From Fratercula arctica (taxonomy: Eukaryota > Chordata > Aves > Charadriiformes > Alcidae), in NCBI GenBank assembly GCA_947846985.1, contig CANTUZ010000001.1, positions 171,096,447-171,160,446 of the forward strand: DNA of 64,000 nt. Direction: 5' to 3'. This document shows, piece by piece, positions 1 to 13,289 of the stretch; position 1 is the stretch's first letter; the number at the start of each line of letters is the position of its first letter. The notes under the pieces were generated by a model. The model did no database searches. It saw nothing but the letters and a program-made list of their open reading frames with translations, and was not told the origin of the DNA. The position numbers and the translations under genes are program-made.

Positions 1-404
1 CAAAATATATGTGCAAAAAACTTAACTTAAACCTGAAAGCTTCCCTAAATACTAGATTTTCTGTCACAAAACAGTCTCACATGCAAACAATATAATGTAT
101 GTTTCTGTATGAGTTGCCTGGAAAAAATACTGATGCAAACTTTTTTCTTTTTTTTTTTTTTAAACGCAGGCATCAGAAAATACCTTTTTTTCTATATTGC
201 TACTAAAAATGCTGTGTTTTAAATATAGCCTAAGTCAATTTTCAGACCACTTCCAAAAAACATTCTTCCTGCTTGAATTTTTATTTTCACACTTAGTCCT
301 GCCTACTTAAATGTTCATGGAAAAACAAGTTCTACGCGATTCAGGAAACAAGTCTGAAAACATCTCCTCACCGTATTTAACAAAGTGTATTTTAAACCAC
401 TCAC
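1..404 (-). other. ACSS3 intron 9, partial
   Basis: The donor GTGAGT lies at 404-399, and the intron continues beyond the left edge. The sequence is AT-rich with homopolymer T and A runs (for example around 142-164). No repeat family, exon or RNA gene was recognised. Confidence 0.85.
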
Positions 405-508
405 CAGTTTGCCACCAGTGGTCCAAGACAGGTACCTTGAAGACCTTTTTTGACCATTCTAGCGTGTCCACATCACAGTGCTCACCAGCTACAAATAACG
501 TTCTGAAC
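405..508 (-). CDS. ACSS3: ACSS3 exon 9
   Basis: Completes Arg418 and encodes residues 419-452 plus one base, from FRTLFVAGEHCDVDTLEW to VLDHWWQT. LFVAGE.CD..T..W is the conserved helix/strand of the family. DHWWQTE begins the A5 motif (next codons in exon 10), whose residues contact ATP and the acyl adenylate. The acceptor is TTAAAG before 508 and the donor is GTGAGT from 404. Exon 10 is not in the window. Confidence 0.96.
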
Positions 509-1589
509 CTTTAAATAAAAATAGAAAAGTATATATGTTTGGGAAAGGAAAACACGACAACAAATTCAATACATATCTCTGGTTGGTGTTCCAGATAAAG
601 AGAAAAGGGGAGGGGGGACTCTTACTCTTTGTATGCTCCTTCCTACTAAGTAACAATTAGAATCTTAGCAATATTTATTTACGCTACTTCATACATTATG
701 TAAAAGAAGCTTTATTTTCTGAATGCAAAGACCTTGGGAGACCAGAGACAAGCAACTGTCAATGGAAGTAAAAAATAATTAAATGCTTTATACACAGGAA
801 CTAGGTAGATATCTGTTAGGCAAAACATAAAAATGAAATATCAAACAAGGATCAGAAAGAAATATCAGAAAAATTAGTAAGGAAGTAAACAGAACTAAAA
901 GGAAATATCTGTGGCATACCTCTCAGTTTTAAGTTGTTAATAATGTTCCATTTAAACAGATTTTTGTATCTTTTGAACTGTCATCTTTTTATAGGCATTT
1001 GGAAATGAGTTTTGGGGGAAGCAATGGAACATGAAGCCACTTTCCTGTGGAGAGGCAGGCTACATATACATAAAGAAAAAGTAATCCCACTAGGTAATGC
1101 CAGTCAGAACAACATTCAGCAGCCTTGGGTCCCTGATCGCAGTACTAGACTTCAGCTCGTTTGACTGGACATCACGGAGTCAACTTTGGTAGAGAAGAGA
1201 TGCAGCGCCTGGCAGTCCTGACCGATGCGATCTGTATGTTCATACCATTAAATTAGGTAGTGCTATGTAACTGGGTATTAAACCCACACACAGACTTTAA
1301 CTTCAGAATCTTTTATCATAAGTTTAGTCACACTTTATCATCCCTCATTAAGCATTACAAATTCACTTCATGGCCTGTTTAGAAAGATAAGATCCTCTAT
1401 GTCAATGGTAGTGTTCTCAAATATGACACCATATGACTATCAGTACTCAGAAACCAGACATTACCATACACTACTGCGTGCCGCTAAGGTTTTGATCTTT
1501 CTAACACTTGCAGAGCAACTTTATTCATGTCATAGCAGATTTTTTGCACTTATTTCCTAACGAGCAATTTAAAACCCTGTTAAATTGCA

Positions 1590-2142
1590 TATGGTGCGGC
1601 CTCACCTTGAGTACTGTGTGTAGTTCTGGTCCCCACAATTTAAGAAGGATGTGAAGGTCTTTGAATGCATCCAGAGGAGGGCTCTAAACTGCTGAAAAGG
1701 CTAGAAGGAATATCCTATGAGGAGTGACCAAGGACTTTGGGTTTCACTAGTTTGGAGAAAAGGAGGCTGAGGGGCAACCTCATTGCTCTCCTCAGCTTCC
1801 TGAGGAGGGGGAGAGGAGAGGGACATGCTGATCTCTTCTCGCTGGGATCCAGTGACAGGACATGTGGGAATGGTTCAAAGCTGCACCAAGGGAGGTTTAG
1901 ACTGGACATTAGGAACCATTTATTTACCGAGAGGGTGGTCAAACACTGGAACAGGCTTCCTAGAGAGGTGGTCAACGCCCCAGGCCTGCCAGTGTCTAAG
2001 AGGCATTTGGACAATGCCCTTAATGACATGCTTTAACTTTTGGTAAGCCCTGAAATGGTCAGGCAGTTGGACTAGATGAGGGTTGTAGGTCCCTTCAAAC
2101 TGAAATACTCCTATTCCATTCCATTCTATTCCATTCCATTCC
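1590..2142 (+). repeat. CR1 LINE 3' end with ATTCC-repeat tail
   Basis: A 5'-truncated CR1 in plus orientation, antisense to ACSS3. Its order matches the CR1 3' region: the frame coding for CR1 C-terminal residues ([17 protein letters not shown] at about 1752-1803, then [17 protein letters not shown] at about 1923-1973), then a short 3' UTR with a GGACTAGATGAGG motif at about 2068-2080. The tail at 2112-2142 is built of ATTCC/ATTCT pentamers rather than the usual octamer, suggesting a different subfamily or an expanded tail. It carries frameshifts and stops. Confidence 0.88.
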
Positions 2143-4268
2143 AAAGTCAGCCAACAAAGAAATAAGCAATCCTCTTTGGGTAGAAGCACAGAACTTTTGA
2201 TTAAAGTTCACAATGAATAGATGAAAATGAATGGCTAACTATACTCAGATAAACTGCTGATTTATATCCAATACTTTGTCATTAGTACACGCCTAGTTTT
2301 ATAGTCTGTGTTGTGACAGCATGGTTTCTGTAACAGCAATGCATGGTATTAATCTTACTTGGCTCTTATTATCCAAAAACATGACTATGCTGAACTAGTT
2401 CTCTAGGCTTCTTCTATAGTCCACAAAGAACAAGAGGAAACTTTAGAAAGTAATTTACCTTTAAGAGATTCAAAGGGGTAAGGTTTATTTTTTACATAAC
2501 AAAAACAAAATGATAACCAAAATGAAACAAAATCCAAGGCCCTAGAGCAACACTAACACATGACTAAGCTACAGTATAGAGACTTTGTTAAGTTACTGTT
2601 TGAAAACATAGCAATAGAGACAGCTATTAAATTATTGCATTGTAACTTGGAAGGGTTGCTCCTGCATCTCAGAAAAAGGGAATCAGGAATGTCTGAAAGT
2701 TTTGGACATTCTTATTTTGCTGCACACTTAAACATGTTCCTATTTAAGCAAGATTCTAAAACACAAGTAATCTGTATCTGGGGAATAAAATCTAAACCAG
2801 AGGGAAATTTGAGACTTAACATTTATGGTTTCGTTTTACAGATAAATCACAATAGGAAAGCTCGTGTAGCAATCTGAAACACTTCAGCCACCTCAATGCC
2901 TGTTTGTAACCATCAGGTCCATAATGTGAATTCTGAACGCAGAGCTTCCATGCACATGCCCTATAACTACAGGCCAAAGAACTTGCTTCCCTTCTGTAAT
3001 ATCTGCACAGGTGATCTCATGCCTTCACTCTCCCAAATCCTCCCTACTCGGCATATGACCACCACCAACAGCACTTTCATTTTACCCAGAGATGCAATTT
3101 AAAACCTCAAAGAGTTGAGGGTAGAGAGGAAAGATAAGAGGCAAACACAGACTCAGACTCCACATCAGAACAACTCTGTTTACTAGCAAATAGTCTCTTT
3201 CTTTCTTCAAGTGAAACAGTACAGGTATACTCACACTACAAGTGACTAAACATTTCACGAACAGTCTGTCATGCCAAAACAAACTGCAGAGACACTCTAC
3301 CAAGTACTGCATCAATCCTCAAGGCTTCTGAGATGACAGTATGCCCAATTAAGATTAGAAGCTTCATGTGACCCAACATCAGACCCTGGGATTAAAAATA
3401 CTTCTCCAAAATGTCCCCTTGTTAGGGCTGCAACACACTCTACCACAGCTGGATCAATGTCAGCAACATTTTGTTTCACTTCAAGTCTTCACACAGTCCA
3501 TTACGAACGAAGACAACTGCTGAACAAAGGACTTAACCCTTGTCCTTCAACAACGGACACAAACTGCATCTATTTCTTAGATATGGTGGGCATGAAACAA
3601 ATTTCATTTGAGAGGCATGTAATTTAGAAAGAAAACTACAAGATTCATCTTTCCATGTAGCAAATTATGAGAAAAATCAGAGCAAGTAACTCAAGGGTGT
3701 CAGAAACGAGAGAGAGAAATGCACAGACCAGCCTGTCTAACCATAGCATGGGGAATACCACTAAGAGGGAACCTAGAGATCGACCTCTCCTCTAGAAACC
3801 ACAGCCATCCCATAACGTGGCTGCCCAAACCAAAAAGCATACTTTGAATATTCACACTCCATTCCTCTCCAGAGGACAGGTACATCCCGTCAGCACAAAA
3901 GGCAGCCTCTCGCAGTGTAAGGACTAGCGCCCTACTTGCTGCGTAGATGCAAGGCAGGAGAACGTACAGAGTAAAGCCACATCTAGGGACAACGTAAGTA
4001 AAGCATGGGGTGAAACATCATGAAGCGCAATAAGCCATGTGCCCTAAAATGGAACAGTTTTTTTCACAGTGACACTCGGCCTAGACATAAAAAAAAAAAA
4101 AAAAAAAAAATTAGTTTATGGTCTTATATCCATATACAGATCCATAGTTAGAATACAGGAAAAGAAACTTCCACAAGCAAAAGATATTGGGAACTCTAAT
4201 CACCAAGGCAGGGACCCCTGCACCAGCTAAATATAACAACCTGAGAATGATCTTATCTGGGAACTAAG

Positions 4269-4600
4269 TTGTCCTGGTTTGAGGTAAAACAGAACCAATT
4301 TCCTTTCCAGTAATTTTACTTTTCAGTTAAGTCTCTTAACAATCATAGAGGTAGCCATAATAACAACTTTGGTATAGGAAAATCAACTTACTGCACGTCT
4401 AGTTACAAACCTATGCAAGTTCAGAAGATCTTGAAAAATATTACCACATTGAACCTGAACTTCACGATGAGAGAATTGAACTTCCTTAATTTCAGAACAG
4501 CATTTTGGCCAACCCTTCTTTCTGACACCCCAAGGTGGCTTGGAGTGGCTTCTTTCTTGGAACAGAAGGCAGGGGGTCAAATGTATAAGCAGCGTTCACA
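4269..4600 (+). repeat. Possible endogenous-retrovirus LTR fragment (start only)
   Basis: The segment begins TGTCCTGGTTTGAGG, resembling the conserved 5' start of ERVL-type LTRs found in many copies in bird genomes (from memory, not searched). A matching 3' end, primer-binding site or target-site duplication was not found, so the right boundary is a guess. No viral gene is present. Confidence 0.35.
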
Positions 4601-5103
4601 TCAAAGCATAGTTTTCTGTATTCATAGTATACATCATTTTGATAAACTGCTTTCTGAGCACATCTCTCACATTAGAAGATAATGACTATAATGAGTGTGA
4701 CCCCAATCAATATTTTGCACCTGAATGCTTTTTATTGTAAAGCACAAGCCATTGCTGATAGTTACAGTTAATAGCTAACTGAAAGTTATAACATAGATAA
4801 AAGTTTATGATAGAAGAGAATAAAATATTGTATAAGTAAAAACCACAAATACGTATTTTAAGTAATTTTTTTAAGACTCATATTCACATGAGGGCATTTC
4901 TGTTAAGCACTGCTCAGTTTGCACTGTATGGAATGTTCTGTAATTAGGCATGTTAAACATGACATTTCAGCTATGATGTAAAAATTCAATATATGAATTC
5001 ATTAACTTTATAAACTGCTGAAAAAATCTGTTAAGTGTCCTTGTTTTAAAAAACAGGGCTATTAAAACACCAAGAACTTAAAAGACTTGATGAGGAAGCT
5101 AAG

Positions 5104-5150
5104 ATATGGAATAGTTTGGGTTGGAAGGGACCTTTTAATCATGTTATCCC
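5104..5150 (-). repeat. CR1 3'-end scrap
   Basis: A short minus-oriented remnant of the CR1 3' UTR, recognisable by GTTTGGGTTGGAAGGGACC followed by a degraded ATCAT segment. It was broken up or lost its upstream part; only about 45 bp align by eye. Confidence 0.65.
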
Positions 5151-8100
5151 CTGAGCAAAAAGCACAGTTCCTCTCTTCTGAATTGCCATATCTAATAATC
5201 CGATTTAATAATCTGCAGGCTCAGGAGCAACCTTGTGTTGTGAGAAGGAGAGGGATTAGCTCTTTGGCAAATTTACAGCACAAAACCATCAAAAAGAATA
5301 TCAGAGCAAAGTGCCACAAGCCTAACAAAGCATAAGAACTATGGAATTATTTTCTCCTATCAAACAGTATAGCAAGAGAGAGATGGCAATGGTTATAAAA
5401 TGTCCCACTCTGAACAATTTTTTAACAGTCCACTTAAAACTTCCAAGCACGTCAATGTACCTGTTACTGCAATCATCTATCACTGCAATGCAGTTAATGG
5501 GGAAAAAAGATCTTAAAACCTCTCTGTTAAATAAGTATGTCCTAAGCTCTTGTTCTGAAAACCTATATTCCTAACATAAAATTCAGTGCAATCCAGCTTT
5601 TAGGCCCTATTCAAGAGTCCAGCGGAGTGGACTTGAAGTATCACCTGATATAGGGGACAGATCAAGGTCCCTAATGGCCCTGACACAATCTAAATTGTTG
5701 AATACAGCACGTACATTTCTGCGTCACTCCAAGCACAAAAGAAACCACATCTCCAAACCATTTCTCAAAAGCAGAAGTGTTCACATGGGTAATAATCTGA
5801 GCTGCACTTTTACAGATTAGAAGATCACGGAAGTGTTTCCAATTCTGGAATGCATACAGCAGGTTTTCTTCTGACAAAGAGAAACTATCTGCATCACGTT
5901 AAAAAAGCTTTTTCTCCTGAAAAGACAGCAGGGAAGGTTAATTTGCACTTCTTAACATAAATCGGAAATAAAGAACTCTTACTAATTCTTAATGCACCTG
6001 GAGACTGCAGACAGCTAAACATGTAAAATAAATAAATAAATATTTTCAGGTCTTCTGACTTTTAGCCATTGATGTGTTTGTTTTCCTCCCTGAACAGATT
6101 TTACCTTGGTCATGAGCATCCAAGCACTGGTGGTTTGGGTGACAGTCAGAGGGACACAGAACACAACTGCAGCTCAGTCCTTCTGACAGTGGGGGTGAAG
6201 GGGAGCTCCACAAAGGCTCTTCACGAACACAGCTCAGGACTCCAACAGGAATGGCCATACATGATCTACAGCAGTACAGAGCAGGGGGTAGCAGGCAGAA
6301 CTGCACAATGTACTTCAGTTGTCCTACATTCTGGGTCTTAATCACATATCCTCTAGCAGCATGTGTGAGACACCAATTACATAAGAAAGTATTTCGTTCT
6401 AACAGTTTTGAATTTGCTACTCTAATTTCAAATCCTCTCGTTCCTGTGTTATGAGACAGAAAATGGGAGTTTCTAATCTACTTTATATTCATTATTTCTG
6501 CACCATTTTTATGCAGTCTCATATTTCTTTCTAAAGCAAGTGCATTAATATCTGGTATCGGATGAACAAGCTAGAATCTCTAGATTCTCTTGATATAAAA
6601 TGGCAGAACATTTGCAATTGAGTAAAAGTCAAGAAAACCAAGTAGGCTATGGAACACAAACTGCAAATTATTACTTGGATGTTAATGTATCTGCTGAGTT
6701 CTTGCCCCATTTCATGCAAAACTGTCAGTTGTCAATCACTTGGAAATCAGACCTAACCAGTTCATAACAATTATGTCAATTAAAGGATGAAGTGTGATTC
6801 CAAATATGGGAAGAGTTAATGGCTCAGTGTTATGGAGTTACCTTGTGAAGATGAGAACAGACTCCAAAAGCTGAATAGAATACGCTCAGGTACATGAAGG
6901 TCATAGAATGTGGATGCTACTTGTTTTTCAAACACAACAGGCAGCAATATGATCAGACAGCCTGCTTCGCAGCACTGTGTGTTGTCAAAAGCTGGTTCTT
7001 TAGATCCTCTAGCAATATGTCGTTGAACAGGGCTTTTATCCTACAGTATTACAAATTAAACATCTCTTTTACTGTTAAGCATGAGCTGTGTTTAAGACAT
7101 AGGTGTCATTTTGTGTCAAAGGCAAACAAACTTCAAGATTTGACTCCAATAGCCAACAAAGAATTTGAAGCATACACACTAGAACCTTTGGAAACCTCAC
7201 ACATAATGTTGTGTAGAGGCCAATATTGGCTCGTAACAGGAATTTATATAACTTCTATGTCACTCAAAAGAATGCGAGTCTGCTTATAATTCAATTTACT
7301 CCTGTAAATCACGTACTCCCTTGTATACTGGAAGCTGGCATGGCCAACCAACTCTGTACCTTATCAGTAACTGTCTTTTTAACAGGATTTTTAAAGAGTT
7401 ACATTGACCTTTATCAGTTTTTTAATAGAATTTTTCAGGAATGAAATGTACCACAGTGGAAACCTCTTTCAGGACTGCATTCCTGGACATGTGTTTTGGA
7501 GTCCCTAGAGCAAGTTAGGATACATCTTAGCCCAGGTAGCAGAAAGACATCTCATTTCAAAGATCCTGCACCATGTACAGAGGAGAAAGCATCATAGAAC
7601 AAGTAAATGAACTAAAAGTAAGACTGATTTCAAACTGAAACAGGCAGAATTCACTTGACCTTGGATGGAAAAGTCCATCCAAGTAACAGACAAAAGCAAG
7701 GTTTCTCCTAGAATGGAAATTTTAATCACCTATTGAACTCCATTTCTTAACAACTGCACCTACTAGATATTAAATGCTGTGTTAGAGAGTTTAGTAAAGA
7801 GAAGTCATGTACCAGGGAATGACATGGCCCAAAGTTGAGTGAATTATGAGACAACTAAATCTACAGACAAATGGAGAAACTCATTAACCATGCACTGAAT
7901 AGGAATGATGAAATACCTCTTTACATCTGGGGCAACGGATATTGGCAAGGAGACTCTTATCTGGAAATCTCATTTGGCCAGAAAATGTGACAACTTACAG
8001 AGCAGGTTAACAGATTTTCCATTAAATGAATACTCTAAAGACAGACTGTGTCATTTTAGCCATTGCCTAAAAAATGCTGAGGAACAGCAACTAAATTTTC

Positions 8101-8689
8101 TAGCACCTGAATCACTTTCTTTTCAATAAACATCATAGAACAATAGTGCATTAGGGTCTCAAATGAGCTTGTTGCCTATTTCAAGGCGAGTAAGGATGGA
8201 TGATAGAACTCAAAACAGATGGCAGAAAGTAATGATGAAACTGTAATGAATACCTCAGGAATAAACCCAGCTTACTAATAAATAAAACTTTCCTGAGCAA
8301 TTAAGAATGTGCAGGTCTAATGAAGGTACATGGCTTCATGGCTTTACACCTTCCCCTTTTCTTTGGACAAGTGTGATAAAAAATGTTCTTAGGACTGAAT
8401 ACTGCCTATACAGTCTGACACTGTCCTTGTTTGATGCTGAGTAAATTATTCAGTTTCATGATTAGATGTGGTCCAAAACCACATATTTTTTATTTTTAGA
8501 ATGTTTGCCATAAGAAACGTAAACTTGGTCTGTAGAAGTACTAAGTACTCAGAGATGCAAGTCAGTGTGAGAGGCATTTTATTAATATAATGCTAATAAT
8601 GCATTTTAACCATATAATGCTAAGAATTCTGAAATAGTGGTAGTTCTGTGGCTCAGACTGGATATTCAAAACTGTATAGAAGACTTTAA

Positions 8690-8820
8690 ACTTAATCTCT
8701 CTGTGCCTCAGCTTCCCATCTGCAAAATACAGATAATACCACTCTCTCATCTCACAGGGGATTTGTGAGGATGAACTCAGTCATGATTTTGAAGCATGCT
8801 GACAGTATAGTGATAAACAC
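8690..8820 (+). repeat. MIR-like CORE-SINE relic
   Basis: CTCTCTGTGCCTCAGCTTCC, then a TCTGCAAAATA stretch, then GGATTTGTGAGGATGAACTCAG, follow the order of the MIR core and downstream region. It is old and diverged. Its length and subfamily are uncertain. Confidence 0.7.
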
Positions 8821-9294
8821 CTTAAAAACAGTATGAGATAGCAAATAGCTCAGTCTTTGGAGCACAGAGTCATAAACAGTAACTAAGTTATGGGGGGATA
8901 AACAAAACATTGACTAGCTGCTGATTAAACGAACACTAAAGATCCTGTGCACTCAATGAAATGAGAGGTCATGTGGGAAAACAGTACAGGATCACGTAAT
9001 CCAAGACTGTATTACAGGGTATAAGCACAGTGGAGTAAAATTAAGGGTGAACAAACAATCCTAACTCAGTAAGAACTCTTAAGACTATGACTTATAGTCA
9101 TAATCTTTTTAATGGCTTTGATCTCCTCCAAACTACCAATATAAATTTACAAGCAAATACACGTACACCTAAATTGTCAAGAACATGTTCAAATTCTGCT
9201 ATACAGCGGTGGGCAAAGCCCCAGACACTCTGCTATTCTTAGTTCATCCAGCCTGTTTCTGTAAGAAACTGCTTCCAGTGTATCCTTAGTTCAC

Positions 9295-9446
9295 CTTTTC
9301 AGAGAGTACTCCTTTCCCAAGGCTGCCTCAGGGTCCTGCTGACGGATTGCTCTAATTGCAGTTGGTGAAGTAAAGAAGGCAGCTACTTCATGCTCTGCTA
9401 GCACACGGAAATAGGCACCAGCATCTGGCGTTCCCACAGGCTTCCC
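9295..9446 (-). CDS. ACSS3: ACSS3 exon 8
   Basis: Encodes residues 368-417 plus two bases of Arg418. It starts GKPVGTPDAGAYFRVLAEHE and continues with FFTSPTAIRAIRQQDP. The TSPTA/TAPTA..A.R..D segment is conserved in ACSS proteins and lies in the second AMP-binding subdomain. The acceptor is CCATAG before 9446 and the donor is GTGAAC from 9294, which splits an AGG Arg codon with exon 9. It is separated from exon 7 by the largest intron in the window. Confidence 0.97.
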
Positions 9447-10799
9447 CTATGGAGAGAATAATTTAAAATGTCACAGGATAAAAATATTTCATAATTCCTT
9501 GACAGTTCAAGGCTTGAACGTGTAACAGAAGCAGTAGCACAGCAACAGAAGTAATTTCAAGTAAGACTTTAAAGAAGGATTTGTTAAAAATAACAATACC
9601 GTGAGCGTATTCACTTGTAAAAATAAATTTACAAGCTTTGGGCACAATCTCTTGCATGAATACAGCACATACTAGCTGCTACTTAGAAAAATAGAACAAA
9701 TGGACATGTGAATGAAAAGACAGCCACAAAGAGCTGTTATTACACTGGCAGCAGGGGGAGTCATGTCTACATCTATTCTTATTGCAAAGCAGCCTGTAAA
9801 ACACCCAGAGTCCCACTGAACTGGGAGTCTCTGTACACAGCAGCACTGCAGTTATATCATCCATGCACAGGCCTAAGGGACATAATGCCAGCTTTTTCTT
9901 ACCTAGTAATTTCCTCCCAATTCTGGAAAAATGCCCACTTCCCTGCTTACAACTGGCTTCCTGGCACCTTTGTGCTCCTACCCCACAAAAAGACTGGAAA
10001 GAAGCCAAAGAGCCCTTTCTTGGTTTAGTGTGCTACCAGACTATGGTCTGGTTTGTGGTTGATTTTGGTTTTCTTTTAAAGTAAACCTTGTCTTGACCTA
10101 GGGGGCACAGTCAGGAGAATTATAAACAGAAGTAATCAGATGTGACAAATTGTCCAATGGCAAGTAATAATAACAAAAAGTAATCAAAAATACTTTTCTG
10201 GGGTGCTGCAAATATGAAAAGCAGTCAGCACAGGATCATATAATCACAATCTTACTGTATGTAAGTACCGCAGTGCATTAAGTGCTCCATGTATATTCTG
10301 AAATTATGAAAAGATTATATTAATGTAGAATGAACTTTAGCTCTACAGGTATTGCCATAACCTTTTCAGTAGAAAGGTCACACTTAGAAGATGAACTTTG
10401 ACAGCGCACACAAGTTAGGAGACATACACTTTTCATACTGCAAGCACAACTTTGTCAATGCTTTACACAAGAAGCCACAAACACAGAGAAAGTTTCACTA
10501 CTGAAATGTCACCATCTTTACAGCAGTTCACTATCACAAAACAAATCCATACCTTCACCATCCTTGTGTTAATGCAAAATTGGAATAGATACATTAATAG
10601 GTCCAGTGGAAAAAAAGAGCATACAAAACTCTAATTAATACTTTACATTTTACCAAGATGCAAAAGGAACACAGGCGTTTGAATACCTTGCAGAATTTAC
10701 TAAATCAACTATTTTTATTCTGATAATGAGGCACTAGTAACACAGTAAATGTCTTTATGAAAACACACACTAATCAAGTTAGCTGCCCTGTCCCAACAT

Positions 10800-11102
10800 A
10801 AAAATCAGCACGCTGGCTGCGATGAAGGCTCATGGGAATTCATTCCTTTCCCTCTCTCCCACCTGCCCTCCCCACTGCAACCGCCCCCACACTTGGCCTG
10901 CACCCGGCTGTGCCTGAACACTTGGCAAGAGCACCAATGAACCATTTGGCAGATTTAAAGAACGCAGGATGCCCGAGGTCAGATACGTACCACTGGCTTT
11001 GCAGCCCTACAGTGAAGTACTGCTGGTGAGAGGAGTGCTGCAGTGGAGAATCACCATAAAACAAAACAAAAAAAAAAAAACAAAACCAAGACAAAACAAA
11101 AT
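10800..11102 (+). repeat. Unidentified GC-rich block ending in an A-rich tail (possible retroposed sequence)
   Basis: A block of about 250 bp, distinctly richer in G+C than its surroundings, ends at an A-rich tract (11055-11102, mostly A with single C interruptions). That layout is what a reverse-transcribed RNA inserted in plus orientation looks like. I do not recognise the source, and no clear target-site duplication was seen. Confidence 0.35.
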
Positions 11103-11811
11103 GCACAACTGAAAAGCCTTTTTTTAAAAAAGACAATGGAGCAGGTGGTGAGAAGCAAATGGAGAGAAAATAAACAAAAGAAACAGTCCCCAGCCAAAGT
11201 AGCAGGGAAGAGTATCATCAATGCCAAAAACTCTTTTTGCTAATATCCTATCCTAAATTACCAAAAAGAAATGCAAAAGAATGCTATTTGCTTGCCAAAA
11301 GTCAGTCATGTCCTTTTTTCTGTCATATAATACACAGTTCCCAAACAAAAATCTTCCACCAGTCTTTAAGCGTCCTCTTGCACACTTCATCACAACTTTC
11401 ACATAGTCATCCAAGTGTTCATCAATATTTGTTCATGAACCTACTTATTCAAGTTCATGTCATCTCCCTATAATGTTCACTATACCTGCAGATCTGCAAC
11501 CATTTGGTTAGGAGTTCAAGCCCACATCATTAACACTTAAACAAATGCTCTCAGACTGAAAAATTCCATACTTCCATAAACTTCTCATTAATTTAATTAA
11601 TTATGCAATTGAACTAGCACCATTTGTAATCATCTTGGACAGAAACAAACCTAACTGTGGAGCAATCTGAAATTGGTTGGTCTGCCAGCAATAACGTAGG
11701 CTATTATTTTTAACCAAATGGAAATCTACACAGCTTATAAAAGGGCTGTGTCTGGCGCTGAGCACACCCACTCCCTCCCAGGGGCTTGGCCGCTGATGCT
11801 CAAGGCTAGGT

Positions 11812-12501
11812 TTCACAGAATGATAGGGGTTGGAAGGGACCTCTGGAGATCATCTAGTCCAACCCCCCTGCCAGAGCAGGGTCACCTAGAGCAGGTTGCA
11901 CAGGAACACGTCCAGACAGGTTTTGAATATCTCCAAATACGGAGACTCCACCACCTCTCTGGGCAGCCTGTTCCAGTGCTCTGCCACCCTCAAAGTAAAG
12001 AAGTTCCTCCTCATGTTTAGATGGAACTTCCTATGCTCAAGTTTGTGCCCGTTGCCTCTTGTCCTATCACTGGGCACCACTGAAAAGAGCCTGGCCCCAT
12101 CCTCCTGACACCCACTCTGTAAGTATTTATAAGCATTGATAAGACCCCACCTTGGTCTTCTTTTTTCCAGACTAAAAAAAGACCCCTCGTCCTTTCTTCA
12201 TAAGAGAGATGTTCCAGTCCTCTTACCATCTTGGTAGCCCTCTGCTGTACCCTCTCCAGCAGTTCCCTGTCCTTCTTGAACCGGGGAGCCCAGAACTGGA
12301 CACAGCACTCCAGATGTGGCCTCACCAGGGCAGAGTAGAGGGGGAGGATGACCTCCCTCGATCTGCTTGCCACACTCTTCTTGATGCACCTCAGGATGCC
12401 ATTGGCCTTCTTGGCCACAAGGGCACATTGCTGGCTCATGGTCATCCTGTTGTTCACCAGGACTCCCAGGTCTTTTTCCACAGAGCTGCTCTCCAGCAGG
12501 T
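11812..12501 (-). repeat. CR1 LINE, 3' about 690 bp
   Basis: Minus-oriented, same strand as ACSS3. Read on the minus strand, the ORF2 C-terminal region shows [20 protein letters not shown], then an [12 protein letters not shown] segment and [25 protein letters not shown], then the 3' UTR with a GGTTGGAAGGGACC-type end (plus-strand view). One frame is open for 154 codons (12481-12017), so this copy is only moderately decayed. It is 5'-truncated downstream of the RT catalytic region, hence immobile. Confidence 0.92.
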
Positions 12502-13289
12502 AATGGAGCTGCCATGAAGCCTGCCATGGTGCAGCTGTGTAACCTTGGATCAGACCCCTGGGAAAACAGCAGAGTGGTGAGACGAGCTGAAAGGAGCCTC
12601 TCTTTGCTCAGGAGGTGATTTACACTCACGGTCTCGCCCTTGGTCCCTGCCCAAGGTATGTCGCAGCCGCGTCTGTGGCTCGTGCCTCCAGCAAGCTTGA
12701 GCCTGAGCCTTGAAGCATCTTCAACACACGGAACTAAACCTTCAGGAGTGCGTGGGTAGGCATGCAGGGCTCTGACAGGTTGATATTTATATGTCACGGG
12801 TAAGCTACAGCAGCTTTGGTTTGGAGAACTACCATTCTTTGATGCAGGAGAAAAACAAACAAAACGACACAAACAGCATAAGGAAAGGAACAGAAAATTC
12901 CCCTGACAGTAGATAGGAAATAATACCCAAAGAATAAGGCGACACTTAAAATATTCATTCAGGAAGAAAAACGAAATCTGGCCCAGCTGTAAAATATTCT
13001 TACTGATTCTGCAGAAAAACTTCCCCAGTGACTTGGCAGCTGTTCACAGTTTAGTAAATGCATAAACAAAAACTGACATAAGCAAAACAAATCTGAGACA
13101 GTGCAAATTCATTTCAGAGCCCAAAAAACTACAAATAAAATTGCCAAAGAGACTTCTCATTTATTATACAAAAATTTTGAGAAGTACTGCAAGATGCCAT
13201 GAGAGGCTTACTACCACATGCAATTTTGATTTTTAAAAAGTTAGCAATATAAACAATAAAGCCTAGGGTAATTAAATTCAGAATATGCT

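Larger units (their letters stand above)
509..9294 (-). other. ACSS3 intron 8
   Basis: An intron of 8786 bp. It holds a CR1 3' end (1590-2142), a CR1 scrap (5104-5150), an LTR-like start (4269) and a MIR relic (about 8690-8820), listed separately, plus a 22-base A run at 4089-4110. Open frames at 2560-2877 (105 codons) and 6894-7289 (131 codons) show no family resemblance and look like chance. Nothing else was recognised. Confidence 0.85.

Noticed and set aside
2560..2877. 105-codon plus-strand ORF in intron 8
   Set aside because: No similarity that I recognise and no supporting context.
6894..7289. 131-codon plus-strand ORF in intron 8
   Set aside because: Antisense to ACSS3, no recognisable family, AT-rich codon content like the flanking intron; consistent with chance.
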